Origin: RYN-230 sp963813975
Lineage (GTDB): Bacteria; Actinomycetota; Actinomycetes; Streptosporangiales; Streptosporangiaceae
DNA: 64,000 bases
Direction: 5' to 3'
Assembly: GCA_963813975.1 (NCBI GenBank)
Contig: CAWFAP010000002.1
Span: 124,001-188,000 of the forward strand
The notes under the pieces are model-generated. The model was not told where the DNA came from and searched no databases. It saw only the letters and a list, made by a program, of their open reading frames with translations. Of this stretch, positions 24,815-32,390 are shown piece after piece. A program made the position numbers and the translations under genes. The number at the start of each line of letters is the position of its first letter. Positions within the stretch are counted from its first letter, which is position 1.

Positions 24815-26176
24815 CTAAAAGATGCTGTCCCACACGTGCTCCACCCCGTGCGCGATGCCGGTACCCACCTTCACGAAGTCCTGGCCGGTCTTCGCGGCGC
24901 TGTCCCCGATGCCCTCGCCGATGCCCAAGATAACACCGTGCTGATGGATGTCCCCGCCCCAGTTTTCCTGGATGAGGTTGTGGGCGAAGTCGCCGACGCC
25001 GTAGGCGACCACGCCGCCGGCCAGCACGCCGACCCCGCCTGCCGCCATCGTGAGGCCCACCCCGCCCACCCCGAGCGCGCCCAGGCCAGCCGCCGCGCCC
25101 CCGGCGGCCAGCCCGCCGACCCAGCCGCCCGCGGCGACCGCGGCGATGTTGCCGCCGGCTTCGCCGGGATAGGCCGCGTACCAGGGCACGCCGGCGGCCA
25201 TGTCGTCCTGGGCGCCGAAATAGGTGCTGACCCCGGCCGCGGCGACGTCCACGACCGGAATGTCGCCGAAGAAGCGCGCAAGCCCCGCGCCCGCGCCGTC
25301 CAGGCCCTCCAGCTTGTTGCCCACGCTGCTGATGTCGCTCGGGCTGAAGCCCCACGCCTTGGTGAACGGGTTCTCGGTTTTCCCGGCCGCGGCCAGGTCG
25401 TCCTGGACCGACGACAGCCTGCTCCGGGCGTCGCCGAAGTTCTCCTTGCCCTGGTCGGTCCACGAGCCGAACCGGCCATCCGCCTGGCGGGCCTCCTCGC
25501 GCGCGTCGGTGATCGCCTTGCTGATCGACTTCTTCAGGCCGGGAAGCTTGCCCTCGACGTAGGCGCGGTACCGGGTCTGCGCGCCGAAGAAGCCGGCCAG
25601 GGTGTCGAACAGGGCGGTGTAATCGCCCTTGCCGAGGCCCGCATCCCCGCCGCCCTCCGTGGCGGCCGTACCCAGCTGCGCGAGCGCGCCCGCCGCCTGG
25701 CTGAGCGCGGTGGTCGCCGCGAGCATGCTCTGGTTCCAGAAGGACTGGTAGCTGACCCGCCAGCTTTCCTTGGCCGGGTCGGCGAAGCATTCCAGTGGTG
25801 GCTGGCCGCCGGGGCCGACGGGCACGCCGTGCGCGGCCGTGGTGTCGGCCGCCTGTTCCAGGGCGCTCTCGATGCTGGCCAGGTTAACCGCGAGAGTGTT
25901 CACGATGTCACCGGCCGCGGACACCATGACTGCGAGGGCGGTCGCGCCGGTCGCGTCGTGCTGCCAGGCCCTGGTGAAGGCCGCGGCGGCGGATCCCGTC
26001 CATCCCGCGTCGCCGACGATGTGGCTGACCTTCGTGTCCAGCGCGGTGGCCACGTCGCTGAGCCGGGGCACGTACCCGTACAGGGTTCCCGCGTATGCCG
26101 ACAGGCCGTGGATGTCGCCGCCGATCCAGTCGTGGGCGAACGCCGCCAGCGCGGACGGGGATTTCGCGCCTCCCAC
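24815..26176 (-). CDS. WXG100-headed 453-residue putative type VII effector scaffold
   Basis: The N-terminal 120 residues form a WXG100-like hairpin with Trp-Thr-Gly at 59-61 (DAGWTGSAAAAF). A middle helical region follows (ALFDTLAGFFGAQTRYRAYV). Residues about 330-410 are a Gly/Ala-rich hydrophobic stretch (AAGGWVGGLAAGGAAAGLGA) ending in GDFAHNLIQE. This order matches the pre-toxin part of polymorphic type VII toxins, yet the last 40 residues (HQHGVILGIGEGIGDSAAKT onward) show no toxin domain I recognise. It may be a non-toxic member, a truncated toxin or a structural substrate. The GTG start has AAGGAGG 4 nt upstream. Confidence 0.75.
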   Translation of the reverse strand: MGGAKSPSALAAFAHDWIGGDIHGLSAYAGTLYGYVPRLSDVATALDTKVSHIVGDAGWTGSAAAAFTRAWQHDATGATALAVMVSAAGDIVNTLAVNLASIESALEQAADTTAAHGVPVGPGGQPPLECFADPAKESWRVSYQSFWNQSMLAATTALSQAAGALAQLGTAATEGGGDAGLGKGDYTALFDTLAGFFGAQTRYRAYVEGKLPGLKKSISKAITDAREEARQADGRFGSWTDQGKENFGDARSRLSSVQDDLAAAGKTENPFTKAWGFSPSDISSVGNKLEGLDGAGAGLARFFGDIPVVDVAAAGVSTYFGAQDDMAAGVPWYAAYPGEAGGNIAAVAAGGWVGGLAAGGAAAGLGALGVGGVGLTMAAGGVGVLAGGVVAYGVGDFAHNLIQENWGGDIHQHGVILGIGEGIGDSAAKTGQDFVKVGTGIAHGVEHVWDSIF

Positions 26177-26197
26177 AGCGCCTCCTTACTCTGTTAG

Positions 26198-26217
26198 TCC
26201 GGGGGGCGCCCCCCGGA
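26198..26217 (-). other. 20-bp GC palindrome in the accessory operon
   Basis: TCCGGGGGG-CG-CCCCCCGGA, perfectly self-complementary, lies between the WXG100-like gene and the 453-residue gene on the minus strand, 11 bp ahead of the latter's ribosome site. It could attenuate transcription or protect the upstream mRNA. Confidence 0.5.
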
Positions 26218-26279
26218 ACCCCCCGCGCAGTCGCTGGCTTGGGGAGGCCCGCCCCGGCCGGGCTCCGCCTCGCCGGCGG

Positions 26280-26588
26280 CTACTTGATCTGGGCCGGGTC
26301 GCTGATCTGCTGGCTCAGCGTGGTCAGGGATTCCTCGGTGTGCTGATAGCGGTCGTGCGCGGTCTGCAGCTTGGTGCCGTTGTCATCCATGTCGCCGCCG
26401 ATCTGCAGGTGCAGCAGGCACGCCGCGTCCACCACGGCCTTGAGGCTCTCGTTGAACGCACCGGACCCGCCGTCCGGCAGGCCCGGGCTCGCGTCCGGCA
26501 TGATGCCCAGGAACGTCTTGGCCTCGGCGTGAAACGTGGCCGCCGCATCCCGCAGGTCGGACATGACCACTTGGAAACTGTCGCTCAT
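26280..26588 (-). CDS. WXG100-like small protein lacking the WXG motif
   Basis: A 102-residue protein with two predicted amphipathic helices (FQVVMSDLRDAAATFHAEAK and NESLKAVVDAACLLHLQI) and a C-terminal YxxxE export signal at Tyr81-Glu85 (RYQHTEESL). The hinge position reads PDGGSGAFN and has no Trp, unlike the two canonical Esx proteins of this locus. Many actinomycete WXG100-superfamily members beside large effectors diverge in this way and act as co-secreted partners. The ATG overlaps the previous stop (ATGA), so translation is coupled to the SseB-like gene. Confidence 0.82.
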   Translation of the reverse strand: MSDSFQVVMSDLRDAAATFHAEAKTFLGIMPDASPGLPDGGSGAFNESLKAVVDAACLLHLQIGGDMDDNGTKLQTAHDRYQHTEESLTTLSQQISDPAQIK

Positions 26589-26956
26589 CGGTCGCTCCCG
26601 GGCAGGCGGTCCAGGTCGTCGTATTCCCAGCGCCAGGCGCCGGGCTGAACGTCGGGGTCGAGCAGCACGGTGCGCACACCGCTGGCCGCCGCGAGCTGGC
26701 GGACCTTGTGCAGCGGGAGCGCCACCCATGGCTGGGCGTGACCGAGCGCCTCGACCAGCCGCGGCACCGAGCTGAACACCGGCAGCACGGTCGCCGCGCC
26801 AGCGGACTCACGTAGCTCGAAGACGATGTCCCGCTCACCGTCCTCCAGGGCGGGGTGTGCGGGCGCGATGACGATCCTTGCGGAATCGGAATGGGGGCCG
26901 GCCGGACCGGGGGAGTCCCGTGCCGTGGTGAAGTCCGGATGTCCCGGAGTGGTCAT
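26585..26956 (-). CDS. SseB/SAV_915-like small protein
   Basis: A 123-residue protein whose C-terminal 85 residues follow the SseB-like pattern: a strand (RDIVFELRE), ATVLPVFSSVPRLVEALGHA, then WVALPLHKVRQLAAASG and VRTVLLDPDVQPGAW. The N-terminal 25 residues are low complexity. SseB-type domains occur beside type III and type VII secretion genes, but their function in actinomycetes is unclear. It is the first gene of the minus-strand accessory operon and is coupled by a 4-bp overlap to the WXG100-like gene. A chaperone or immunity role is speculation. Confidence 0.68.
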   Translation of the reverse strand: MTTPGHPDFTTARDSPGPAGPHSDSARIVIAPAHPALEDGERDIVFELRESAGAATVLPVFSSVPRLVEALGHAQPWVALPLHKVRQLAAASGVRTVLLDPDVQPGAWRWEYDDLDRLPGSDR

Positions 26957-27170
26957 AGCGCCGTGCCTCCCCGTTGCTCGGCTGTCCCGGCTGTCGCGGG
27001 AATCACGGTAGCCCTTAGGGTGCGGCTTTTGCGGGGGAATTAACCGCCTTGAGATCAGGCGGGCACGGTACTGCCCGGCGTCAGGGGCAGCGGTTCCCAC
27101 CGGGCTCGCGCCGGCGGCCGGTCAGCTGCCCGCCACCCGGGCGATTCCGTGAGTGGACCGGGGCTGGTGA

Positions 27171-29141
27171 TCAAGAAAACGTGTCCTCGCCGTCCGCAAC
27201 TTCGCGGCCCAGCGCCACCCGCCGCGCAGCCTGCTCGTCCCGCACCACATGCATGACCGCATTGATCAGGGCCAGGTGCGTGAAGGCCTGCGGGAAGTTG
27301 CCCAGGTGCCGGCCCGAGCGCGGGTCGATCTCCTCGGCGTACAGGTGCAGCGGGCTGGCGTAGGAGAGAACCTTCTCGCACACGTCCCGGGCGCGCTGGT
27401 GCTCGCCGATCTCGGCCAGCGCGGAAACAAGCCAGAACGAGCAGATGGTGAACGTGCCTTCTTCGCCCACGGCCCCATCGTCGGTCTCGTCCACCTGGTA
27501 ACGGAGCACCAGACCGTCGGCGGTCAGCTCATCGGCGATGGTCAGCACCGTGTCGCGGATCCGCGGGTCCTCCGGGGGCAGGAATCGCAGCAACGGCATC
27601 AGCAAGAGTGACGCGTCGAGCGCCGTGGTGCCGTAGTGCTGGCAGAACACCCCACGCTCGTCGAGCGCGTTCGCGCAGATATCGGCGTGTATCTCGTCGG
27701 CCGCCTTTCGCCACGCGCGGGCCAGGTCCCGGTCCTCGCGGATCACGGCCAGCCGGGCTCCGCGGTCGAGCGCCACCCAGCACATCAGCTTGGACGACGT
27801 GAAGTGCTTCGGCTCGCCGCGGACCTCCCAGATGCCCCGGTCAGGGTCGCGCCAGTGCAACAGCGCCTGTTCCACCTGCTGCCGCGCGGCGCCCCAGACG
27901 CGCTCATCGAGCCGGTCCCGGGACTTGGCGTGCAGGTACAGCGAGTCGAGCACCACGCCCCAGACATCATGCTGAGCCTGCTGGTAGGCGGCGTTGCCGA
28001 TGCGCACCGGCCGCGCACCCTGGTAGCCATCCAGATGCTCCAGCACGTGCTCGTCAAGGTCGCGCCGCCCGTCGATGCCGTACACGATCTGAAGGTCGTT
28101 CCCGTCCCGTTCCACCAGGTCGCAGATGAACGCGAAATAGTCGCTCGCCTCCCATTCGAAGCCCAGCGTGTACAGGCCCCACAGGGCGAAGGTCGCGTCA
28201 CGGATCCAGCTGTAGCGGTAGTCCCAGTTCCGCCCGCCACCCGGCGTCTCCGGCAGGGACGTGGTCGCGGCTGCGGCGATGGCCCCGGTGGGCGCGAACG
28301 TCAGCCCCTTGAGGGTCAGCGCGCTGCGGGCGAGATAGCTCCGCCAGCGATGATCGGGGAAGCGCCCGCGGGCCAGCCAGTGCTGCCAGTGATGTGCGGT
28401 CCACACCAGCCGCGCGTAGGCGTCCTCGTAGTCGGCGGGGACGCGGCTGCCCCAGGTCAGCGCGCAGAACCGGGTATCGCCCTCCTTCAGCATCGTCCGG
28501 GCCCGTATACCCGACCCGTCCAGCCCGAGGCGGATATCGGAGGTCAGCGTGAGCACCAGGTCGCTGCCGGCCGGGTCGATGACGGCCTGGCCGTAGCCGC
28601 GGTCCGTGTGCCTCCACTGCGCCCGCTGGCGGCCATAGTTGAACACGGGATGGCAGTCCAGCGTGAGCTGGGCGTGGCCATCTACACAGCGCACGGTGCG
28701 CAGCAGCATGTGCTCGGCGTCGTAGTCAGTGGGCGGCCGGACATGTGAGCAGCCTTCCGGGTTCTCGTGCCGCCACGGTCCCATCACCAGGCAGTCGCGC
28801 ACGATGATCCAGCCTTCGCCGCAATCCCAGCTGGTCTCCAGCACCATGGTCCCGGGCAGGTAGCGCCGGTCGGCGGGCACGTCCATGGCATCCGGGCCGA
28901 ACCGGAACCATCCGGCGTCCCGGTCCAGGAGCGTGCCGAAGACGCTCGGGCTGTCCATGGCAGGCAGGCACATCCATTCGACTGACCCGCTCGGGGCCAC
29001 CAGCGCGGTGGCCTCGCAGTCAGAAAGGAACGCGTAGTCAGCGATCGGCGGGTACGGGGAAAAACGGTCAGTGCCACCCGCGGGCCGCTGGCGGGAGCTG
29101 TCGGGCAGTCCCTCGAGGGGCACGGCGTCCTGCGCGGTCAT
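27171..29141 (-). CDS. Glycoside hydrolase family 15 protein (trehalase-like)
   Basis: A 656-residue cytosolic enzyme (no signal peptide) of the GH15 glucoamylase/trehalase family. The N-terminal beta domain begins YPPIADYAFLSDCEATALV. The (alpha/alpha)6 barrel carries the signature GGRNWDYRYSWIRDATFALW, where the Asp-Arg pair is typical. The late catalytic-Glu region is LHLYAEEIDPRSGRHLGNFP. Length and motifs match actinobacterial GH15 alpha,alpha-trehalases such as those of mycobacteria and streptomycetes, which split trehalose to glucose. Glucoamylase-type activity is the alternative. The ATG is favoured by AGGTGATC upstream. Confidence 0.9.
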   Translation of the reverse strand: MTAQDAVPLEGLPDSSRQRPAGGTDRFSPYPPIADYAFLSDCEATALVAPSGSVEWMCLPAMDSPSVFGTLLDRDAGWFRFGPDAMDVPADRRYLPGTMVLETSWDCGEGWIIVRDCLVMGPWRHENPEGCSHVRPPTDYDAEHMLLRTVRCVDGHAQLTLDCHPVFNYGRQRAQWRHTDRGYGQAVIDPAGSDLVLTLTSDIRLGLDGSGIRARTMLKEGDTRFCALTWGSRVPADYEDAYARLVWTAHHWQHWLARGRFPDHRWRSYLARSALTLKGLTFAPTGAIAAAATTSLPETPGGGRNWDYRYSWIRDATFALWGLYTLGFEWEASDYFAFICDLVERDGNDLQIVYGIDGRRDLDEHVLEHLDGYQGARPVRIGNAAYQQAQHDVWGVVLDSLYLHAKSRDRLDERVWGAARQQVEQALLHWRDPDRGIWEVRGEPKHFTSSKLMCWVALDRGARLAVIREDRDLARAWRKAADEIHADICANALDERGVFCQHYGTTALDASLLLMPLLRFLPPEDPRIRDTVLTIADELTADGLVLRYQVDETDDGAVGEEGTFTICSFWLVSALAEIGEHQRARDVCEKVLSYASPLHLYAEEIDPRSGRHLGNFPQAFTHLALINAVMHVVRDEQAARRVALGREVADGEDTFS

Positions 29142-29255
29142 CGGGATCACCTGGTTCCGGTCGGGGGCGGCCGTCGATCTCAGTGTGCGCCCCGGCCCGG
29201 GAATTTTGCACTGATGACTATTCGTGGCTGGGCTGCCCGCCACGCCCCGGCTGCC

Positions 29256-29286
29256 TTGACTTCAAGCCAGGTTCAGGTTCTAACGT
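29256..29286 (+). promoter_or_regulatory. MerR-type promoter with 19-bp spacer
   Basis: TTGACT (29256-29261) and TAACGT (29281-29286) are separated by 19 bp, the overlong spacer characteristic of MerR-activated promoters. The spacer contains the imperfect dyad CTTCAAG..GTTCAGG. No merR gene lies beside it, so an activator encoded elsewhere is implied. Confidence 0.45.
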
Positions 29287-29376
29287 CTGAGCTGAGCCGC
29301 CCGCTCACCGAGCCATCCGCCCCGCAGCAACCGGCCGGAAGGCGGAGCACCGAGCCCTACCGAACGGGAGCAGCAG

Positions 29377-29781
29377 ATGGCCTTCACCGACGCTGAGACG
29401 GCCTACCTCGCCAGCCAGCCGCTGGGCCGCCTGGCCACCATCCAGGAGGACGGCAGCCCTCAGGTCAAGCCCGTCGGATTGCAGGTCAATCCCGGGCTCG
29501 GCACGATCGACGTGACCGGCTTCAACCTGACCTCCAGCCAGAAGTTCCGTAACGTCCGCCGCAACGGGCACGCCGCGCTCGTGGTGGATGACATCGTCTC
29601 CACCGATCCCTGGCGTGTGCGGTTCCTGGAGATCCGGGGCACCGCGGAGGCCCTCGGCGACGCCGCGGACGGCGGCCCGCTGATCCGGATCCATCCCACC
29701 CGGATCCTGAGCTTCGGCGTGGAACAACCACCCGGCGAACCGCATCAGACCCGGATGCACGCCCGCGACCTGGTCAGCTAG
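29377..29781 (+). CDS. PPOX-class F420-dependent oxidoreductase-like protein
   Basis: A 134-residue split-barrel flavin/deazaflavin protein. It has the N-terminal YLASQPLGRLATIQEDGSPQ, the core GTIDVTGFNLTSSQKFRNVR, then HAALVVDDIVSTDPWRVRFL and ILSFGVEQPPG. These match the pyridoxamine-5'-phosphate oxidase-like family, specifically the actinobacterial group annotated as F420-dependent oxidoreductases. By family knowledge they bind F420 or FMN and reduce unknown small substrates. The gene stands alone behind a MerR-like promoter, which suggests induction by a drug or electrophile. Confidence 0.85.
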   Translation: MAFTDAETAYLASQPLGRLATIQEDGSPQVKPVGLQVNPGLGTIDVTGFNLTSSQKFRNVRRNGHAALVVDDIVSTDPWRVRFLEIRGTAEALGDAADGGPLIRIHPTRILSFGVEQPPGEPHQTRMHARDLVS

Positions 29782-29923
29782 CTCGCGGCGCTGGGGGCGG
29801 CGCTGCGCCGGGACGGAAGCCCGGGCTGGAGCACGGATCTGGGCCAGCCGGCGCGCACGGTGAGGACCCTGTCCCCGGGCCGGCCAGCGCACCCGGTGCT
29901 GACCGCGCCCGTGCGTCGTGTGA

Positions 29924-30457
29924 TCACGCCGGGGTGTAGGCGAGCTCTACCGACCCATCGGGGAAGGTTCGGTCCGCGCGCAGCAGTGAGAGCGGCACGG
30001 GAGGAGAGCCCTGCGGGGAGAGTGGCACTCCCTGCCCGAGCAGGATCGGGAGCAGCACCAGCTCCAGCCGGTCCAGCGCCCCGATCTCCTGGAACGCGCG
30101 GATGGTCCGCGGTCCGCCGACCAGGTGGACGTCGCCGCCCGACGGGCGGGACCGCAATTGGGCGGCGAGGCCCGCCGGGCCCTGCCGCCCGGCGACCACG
30201 TGCTCAGGCGTGTTCGCCGGGAGCGGGCTGGAGGTCAGCACGTAGACCTGCAGGCCAGTCCACGGCCAATCCGGTGACCCCAGCGCGGGCACGAATGTGC
30301 TGCGCCCCATCACGACCGCGTCGCAGCCCTCGATGAACTCGGGATAGCCGTGCGTGACCGTGGGCTCGAAGCCGTCCGCGAGAGCGATCGCGGGAACGCC
30401 CTCCGGGGTGCTCACGAATCCGTCAGCGCTGACGCCCATGCGGGACTTGATAAGCAT
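29924..30457 (-). CDS. Dihydrofolate reductase / RibD C-terminal family protein
   Basis: A 177-residue protein with the RibD-C/DHFR-like fold. It opens MLIKSRMGVSADGFVSTPEG, then has CDAVVMGRSTFVPAL, the strand LQVYVLTSS and the nucleotide-binding stretch DVHLVGGPRTIRAFQEIG, followed by LDRLELVLLPILLGQGVPL. Such stand-alone proteins are NADPH-binding reductases of unknown substrate in actinomycetes, not true folate enzymes. The ATG is supported by CAGGAGAG 7 nt upstream. It is divergent from the VOC gene across about 100 bp. Confidence 0.87.
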   Translation of the reverse strand: MLIKSRMGVSADGFVSTPEGVPAIALADGFEPTVTHGYPEFIEGCDAVVMGRSTFVPALGSPDWPWTGLQVYVLTSSPLPANTPEHVVAGRQGPAGLAAQLRSRPSGGDVHLVGGPRTIRAFQEIGALDRLELVLLPILLGQGVPLSPQGSPPVPLSLLRADRTFPDGSVELAYTPA

Positions 30458-30554
30458 CGGTCTCTCCTGTCGTCTGAGCGCCCGGCGGCCCGTTCACCGG
30501 AGACGTCGGAGCCGGCGGCGGATACTCGACACCGGCCTGGGTACCAAGCGTCCC

Positions 30555-31010
30555 GTGACGGCAGAGCATGCACGCGCAGGCGGAGGTTATCCGCGGTTCC
30601 GGCAGGTAGTCCTGGACGGCACCGACGTCAGGAAACTGGCCGAGTTCTACCGGGAGTTGCTGGGCTGGCGGTACCGGCCCGGCGATGAGCCACCGGCGGC
30701 GGGTGAGCCAGATCCGGCGGGCCAGGACTGGCTGGTCCTGAAGGACAGCGCGGGGGCGGTCCGCATCGCGTTCCAGCAGGTACCAGAGCTCCCTGAAGTG
30801 ACCTGGCCGGATGGCCCGGTACCGCAGCAGATGCACCTGGACCTGTACGTGACCACGGCGGAAGAGCTGGGCGAGCAGCACGAGCGGGCGCTGGCTCTCG
30901 GCGCCCGGGTGCTCCAGGACCGTTCGGCCGATGCGGAGGAGCCGCTGCGGGTGTATGCCGACCCGGCCGGGCATCCCTTGTGCATCTTCCTCGGGCCGCC
31001 GCCGGCCTGA
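30555..31010 (+). CDS. VOC (glyoxalase/bleomycin-resistance) family protein
   Basis: A 151-residue protein with paired beta-alpha-beta-beta-beta modules: FRQVVLDGTDVRKLAEFYRE then LLGWRYRPG, and QMHLDLYVTTAEELGEQHER then ALALGARVLQ and PAGHPLCIFLG. The pattern fits the 'glyoxalase-like' VOC subgroup frequent in actinomycetes. The usual metal ligands are only partly present, so enzymatic activity is uncertain and a ligand-binding or resistance role is possible. The GTG start has no Shine-Dalgarno; a degenerate TACCAA lies 7 nt upstream. Confidence 0.82.
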   Translation: MTAEHARAGGGYPRFRQVVLDGTDVRKLAEFYRELLGWRYRPGDEPPAAGEPDPAGQDWLVLKDSAGAVRIAFQQVPELPEVTWPDGPVPQQMHLDLYVTTAEELGEQHERALALGARVLQDRSADAEEPLRVYADPAGHPLCIFLGPPPA

Positions 31011-31022
31011 GGCGCCGCCCGG

Positions 31023-31778
31023 TCAGTGGCCGGGGATGGCGTCCCAGCCGGGGAGCGGGACCTCACCGGCCGGCAGGGGCGCCCAGAAGTCGGGCCCGGG
31101 CGGCGCTTCGACCTGGATGCGCCGGCTGCCCGCCCAGGCCGCGTCGAACCCCAGCCGCCACGAGTGCAGCAGTGTCCGGCCCGCGGCGGACTTATCGAAC
31201 AGCGGGTCGCCCGCGATGGGATGGCCGATCCAGGCCAGGTGCACCCGGATCTGGTGCCGGCGCCCGGTCACCGGGCTGACCGCGAGCAGCGTATGCCCCT
31301 CGTCACCGGCCACGGTCAGAAACGTGCTGATGGAGGGGTAGGTCCGGATTCCCTCGAACTGCTGATCCGCCGGGACCGACCAGCGGGAGTCGGCCGGGTC
31401 GTAGGCGATCGCGGCGCGGTTGGCCGCGACCCGGACCCGGTTCTTGCGCCCGACGCTGAGCGGCAGCTCGATCGTGCCGCGCCCGGGCAGCCCGGTGGTG
31501 CCGGTGATGGCCAGGTAGACCTTGTCCACCGTGCGCCGGCTGAACTGCCGCGTCAGATCGCCGTGCAGGCGCAGGTCCTTGGCCAGCAGCAAGGCCCCGG
31601 AGGTCACCTTGTCGATCCGGTGGGCTGGGTATAGTTTCTCGCCCGCCTCCTCGGCCATCCGGACCAGGTCGGTGTCGTGCCGCTCGCCCATGACCGCGAG
31701 CGCCGGCTTGTTCAGCACCAGCGCCGCCTCGTCCTCGTACAGCGCAGTGCCGGCCCGGATCTGCGCCCAGTCGCTCAC
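31023..31778 (-). CDS. RluA-family pseudouridine synthase
   Basis: A 251-residue protein from a GTG start (SDWAQIRAGTALYEDEAALV). The catalytic motif is PAHRIDKVTSGALLLAKD, with the Asp required for uridine isomerisation. Further family motifs are VDKVYLAITG, SPVTGRRHQIRVHLAWIGHP and the product-strand LLHSWRLGF. It lacks an S4 RNA-binding domain, so it belongs to the short RluA/RluC-like group acting on rRNA or tRNA; the target position is not inferable. A -10-like TACCGT on the minus strand lies 7 nt before the start. It is divergent from the sigma-factor gene. Confidence 0.9.
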   Translation of the reverse strand: MSDWAQIRAGTALYEDEAALVLNKPALAVMGERHDTDLVRMAEEAGEKLYPAHRIDKVTSGALLLAKDLRLHGDLTRQFSRRTVDKVYLAITGTTGLPGRGTIELPLSVGRKNRVRVAANRAAIAYDPADSRWSVPADQQFEGIRTYPSISTFLTVAGDEGHTLLAVSPVTGRRHQIRVHLAWIGHPIAGDPLFDKSAAGRTLLHSWRLGFDAAWAGSRRIQVEAPPGPDFWAPLPAGEVPLPGWDAIPGH

Positions 31779-31803
31779 CGGGCCCACGGTATCCGGGTTC
31801 CGG

Positions 31804-31830
31804 GCAACCCGCCCGGGGTGCATCCCGTAT
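31804..31830 (+). promoter_or_regulatory. Candidate ECF (SigE-family) autoregulated promoter
   Basis: GCAACC (31804-31809), a 16-bp spacer, then CGTAT (31826-31830) matches the AAC / CGT pattern of extracytoplasmic-function sigma promoters. It lies just ahead of the sigma gene's GGAGGT, which suggests autoregulation. Confidence 0.5.
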
Positions 31831-31850
31831 GGAGGGATGAGGAGGTATGC

Positions 31851-32390
31851 ATGCCCCAATCACCGCGTGACGAGGAGTTCTCGGCGTTCGTCGCCGAGCG
31901 CCGCATTGAGCTCCTGCGCTCCGCCTGCCTGCTGACGGCCGGCGACACGCACCTCGCTGAAGATCTCGTGCAGACCGCCCTGGCCCGGCTCTACGTGGCC
32001 TGGCCGCGGGTGCGCCGTTCGGGCACGGAAACCGCGTACGCCTGGCGCATCGTCGTCAACGCGCACATCGATGAGGTCCGGCGGCCGCGCTGGCGCCGCG
32101 AGCGGCCGGTCCCGGAGCTTCCGGACGCCCCCGCGCCCACGCCGCCGGGCGCGTTCCCGGACGGGACTGACGGCGGGGCCGTCCGGGCCGCCCTGGCCGT
32201 GCTGCCGCCGCGGATGCGCGCCGCCGTGGTGCTGCGGCACTGGATGGACCTGAGCGTGGCGGAGACCGCCGACCTCCTGGGCTGCTCCGCCGGCACCGTG
32301 AAAAGCCAGACGGCCAAGGGGGCCGCCCGGCTGCGCGAGCTGCTCACCGAGCCCCGGACCCACGTCATCACCGAAAGGACGCCCCGATGA
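31851..32390 (+). CDS. SigE-family RNA polymerase sigma factor (ECF)
   Basis: A 179-residue two-domain sigma factor. Region 2 runs FSAFVAERRIELLRSACLLT, DTHLAEDLVQTALARLYVAW and TAYAWRIVVNAHIDEVRRPR. Region 4 carries VLPPRMRAAVVLRHWMDLSV with the HTH AETADLLGCSAGTVKSQTAK. This is the SigE-like ECF group widespread in Streptomyces and relatives. GGAGG lies 5 nt before the ATG. The gene overlaps the next by ATGA, coupling it to a membrane-anchored partner. An ECF-type promoter in front suggests it drives its own operon. Confidence 0.92.
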   Translation: MPQSPRDEEFSAFVAERRIELLRSACLLTAGDTHLAEDLVQTALARLYVAWPRVRRSGTETAYAWRIVVNAHIDEVRRPRWRRERPVPELPDAPAPTPPGAFPDGTDGGAVRAALAVLPPRMRAAVVLRHWMDLSVAETADLLGCSAGTVKSQTAKGAARLRELLTEPRTHVITERTPR

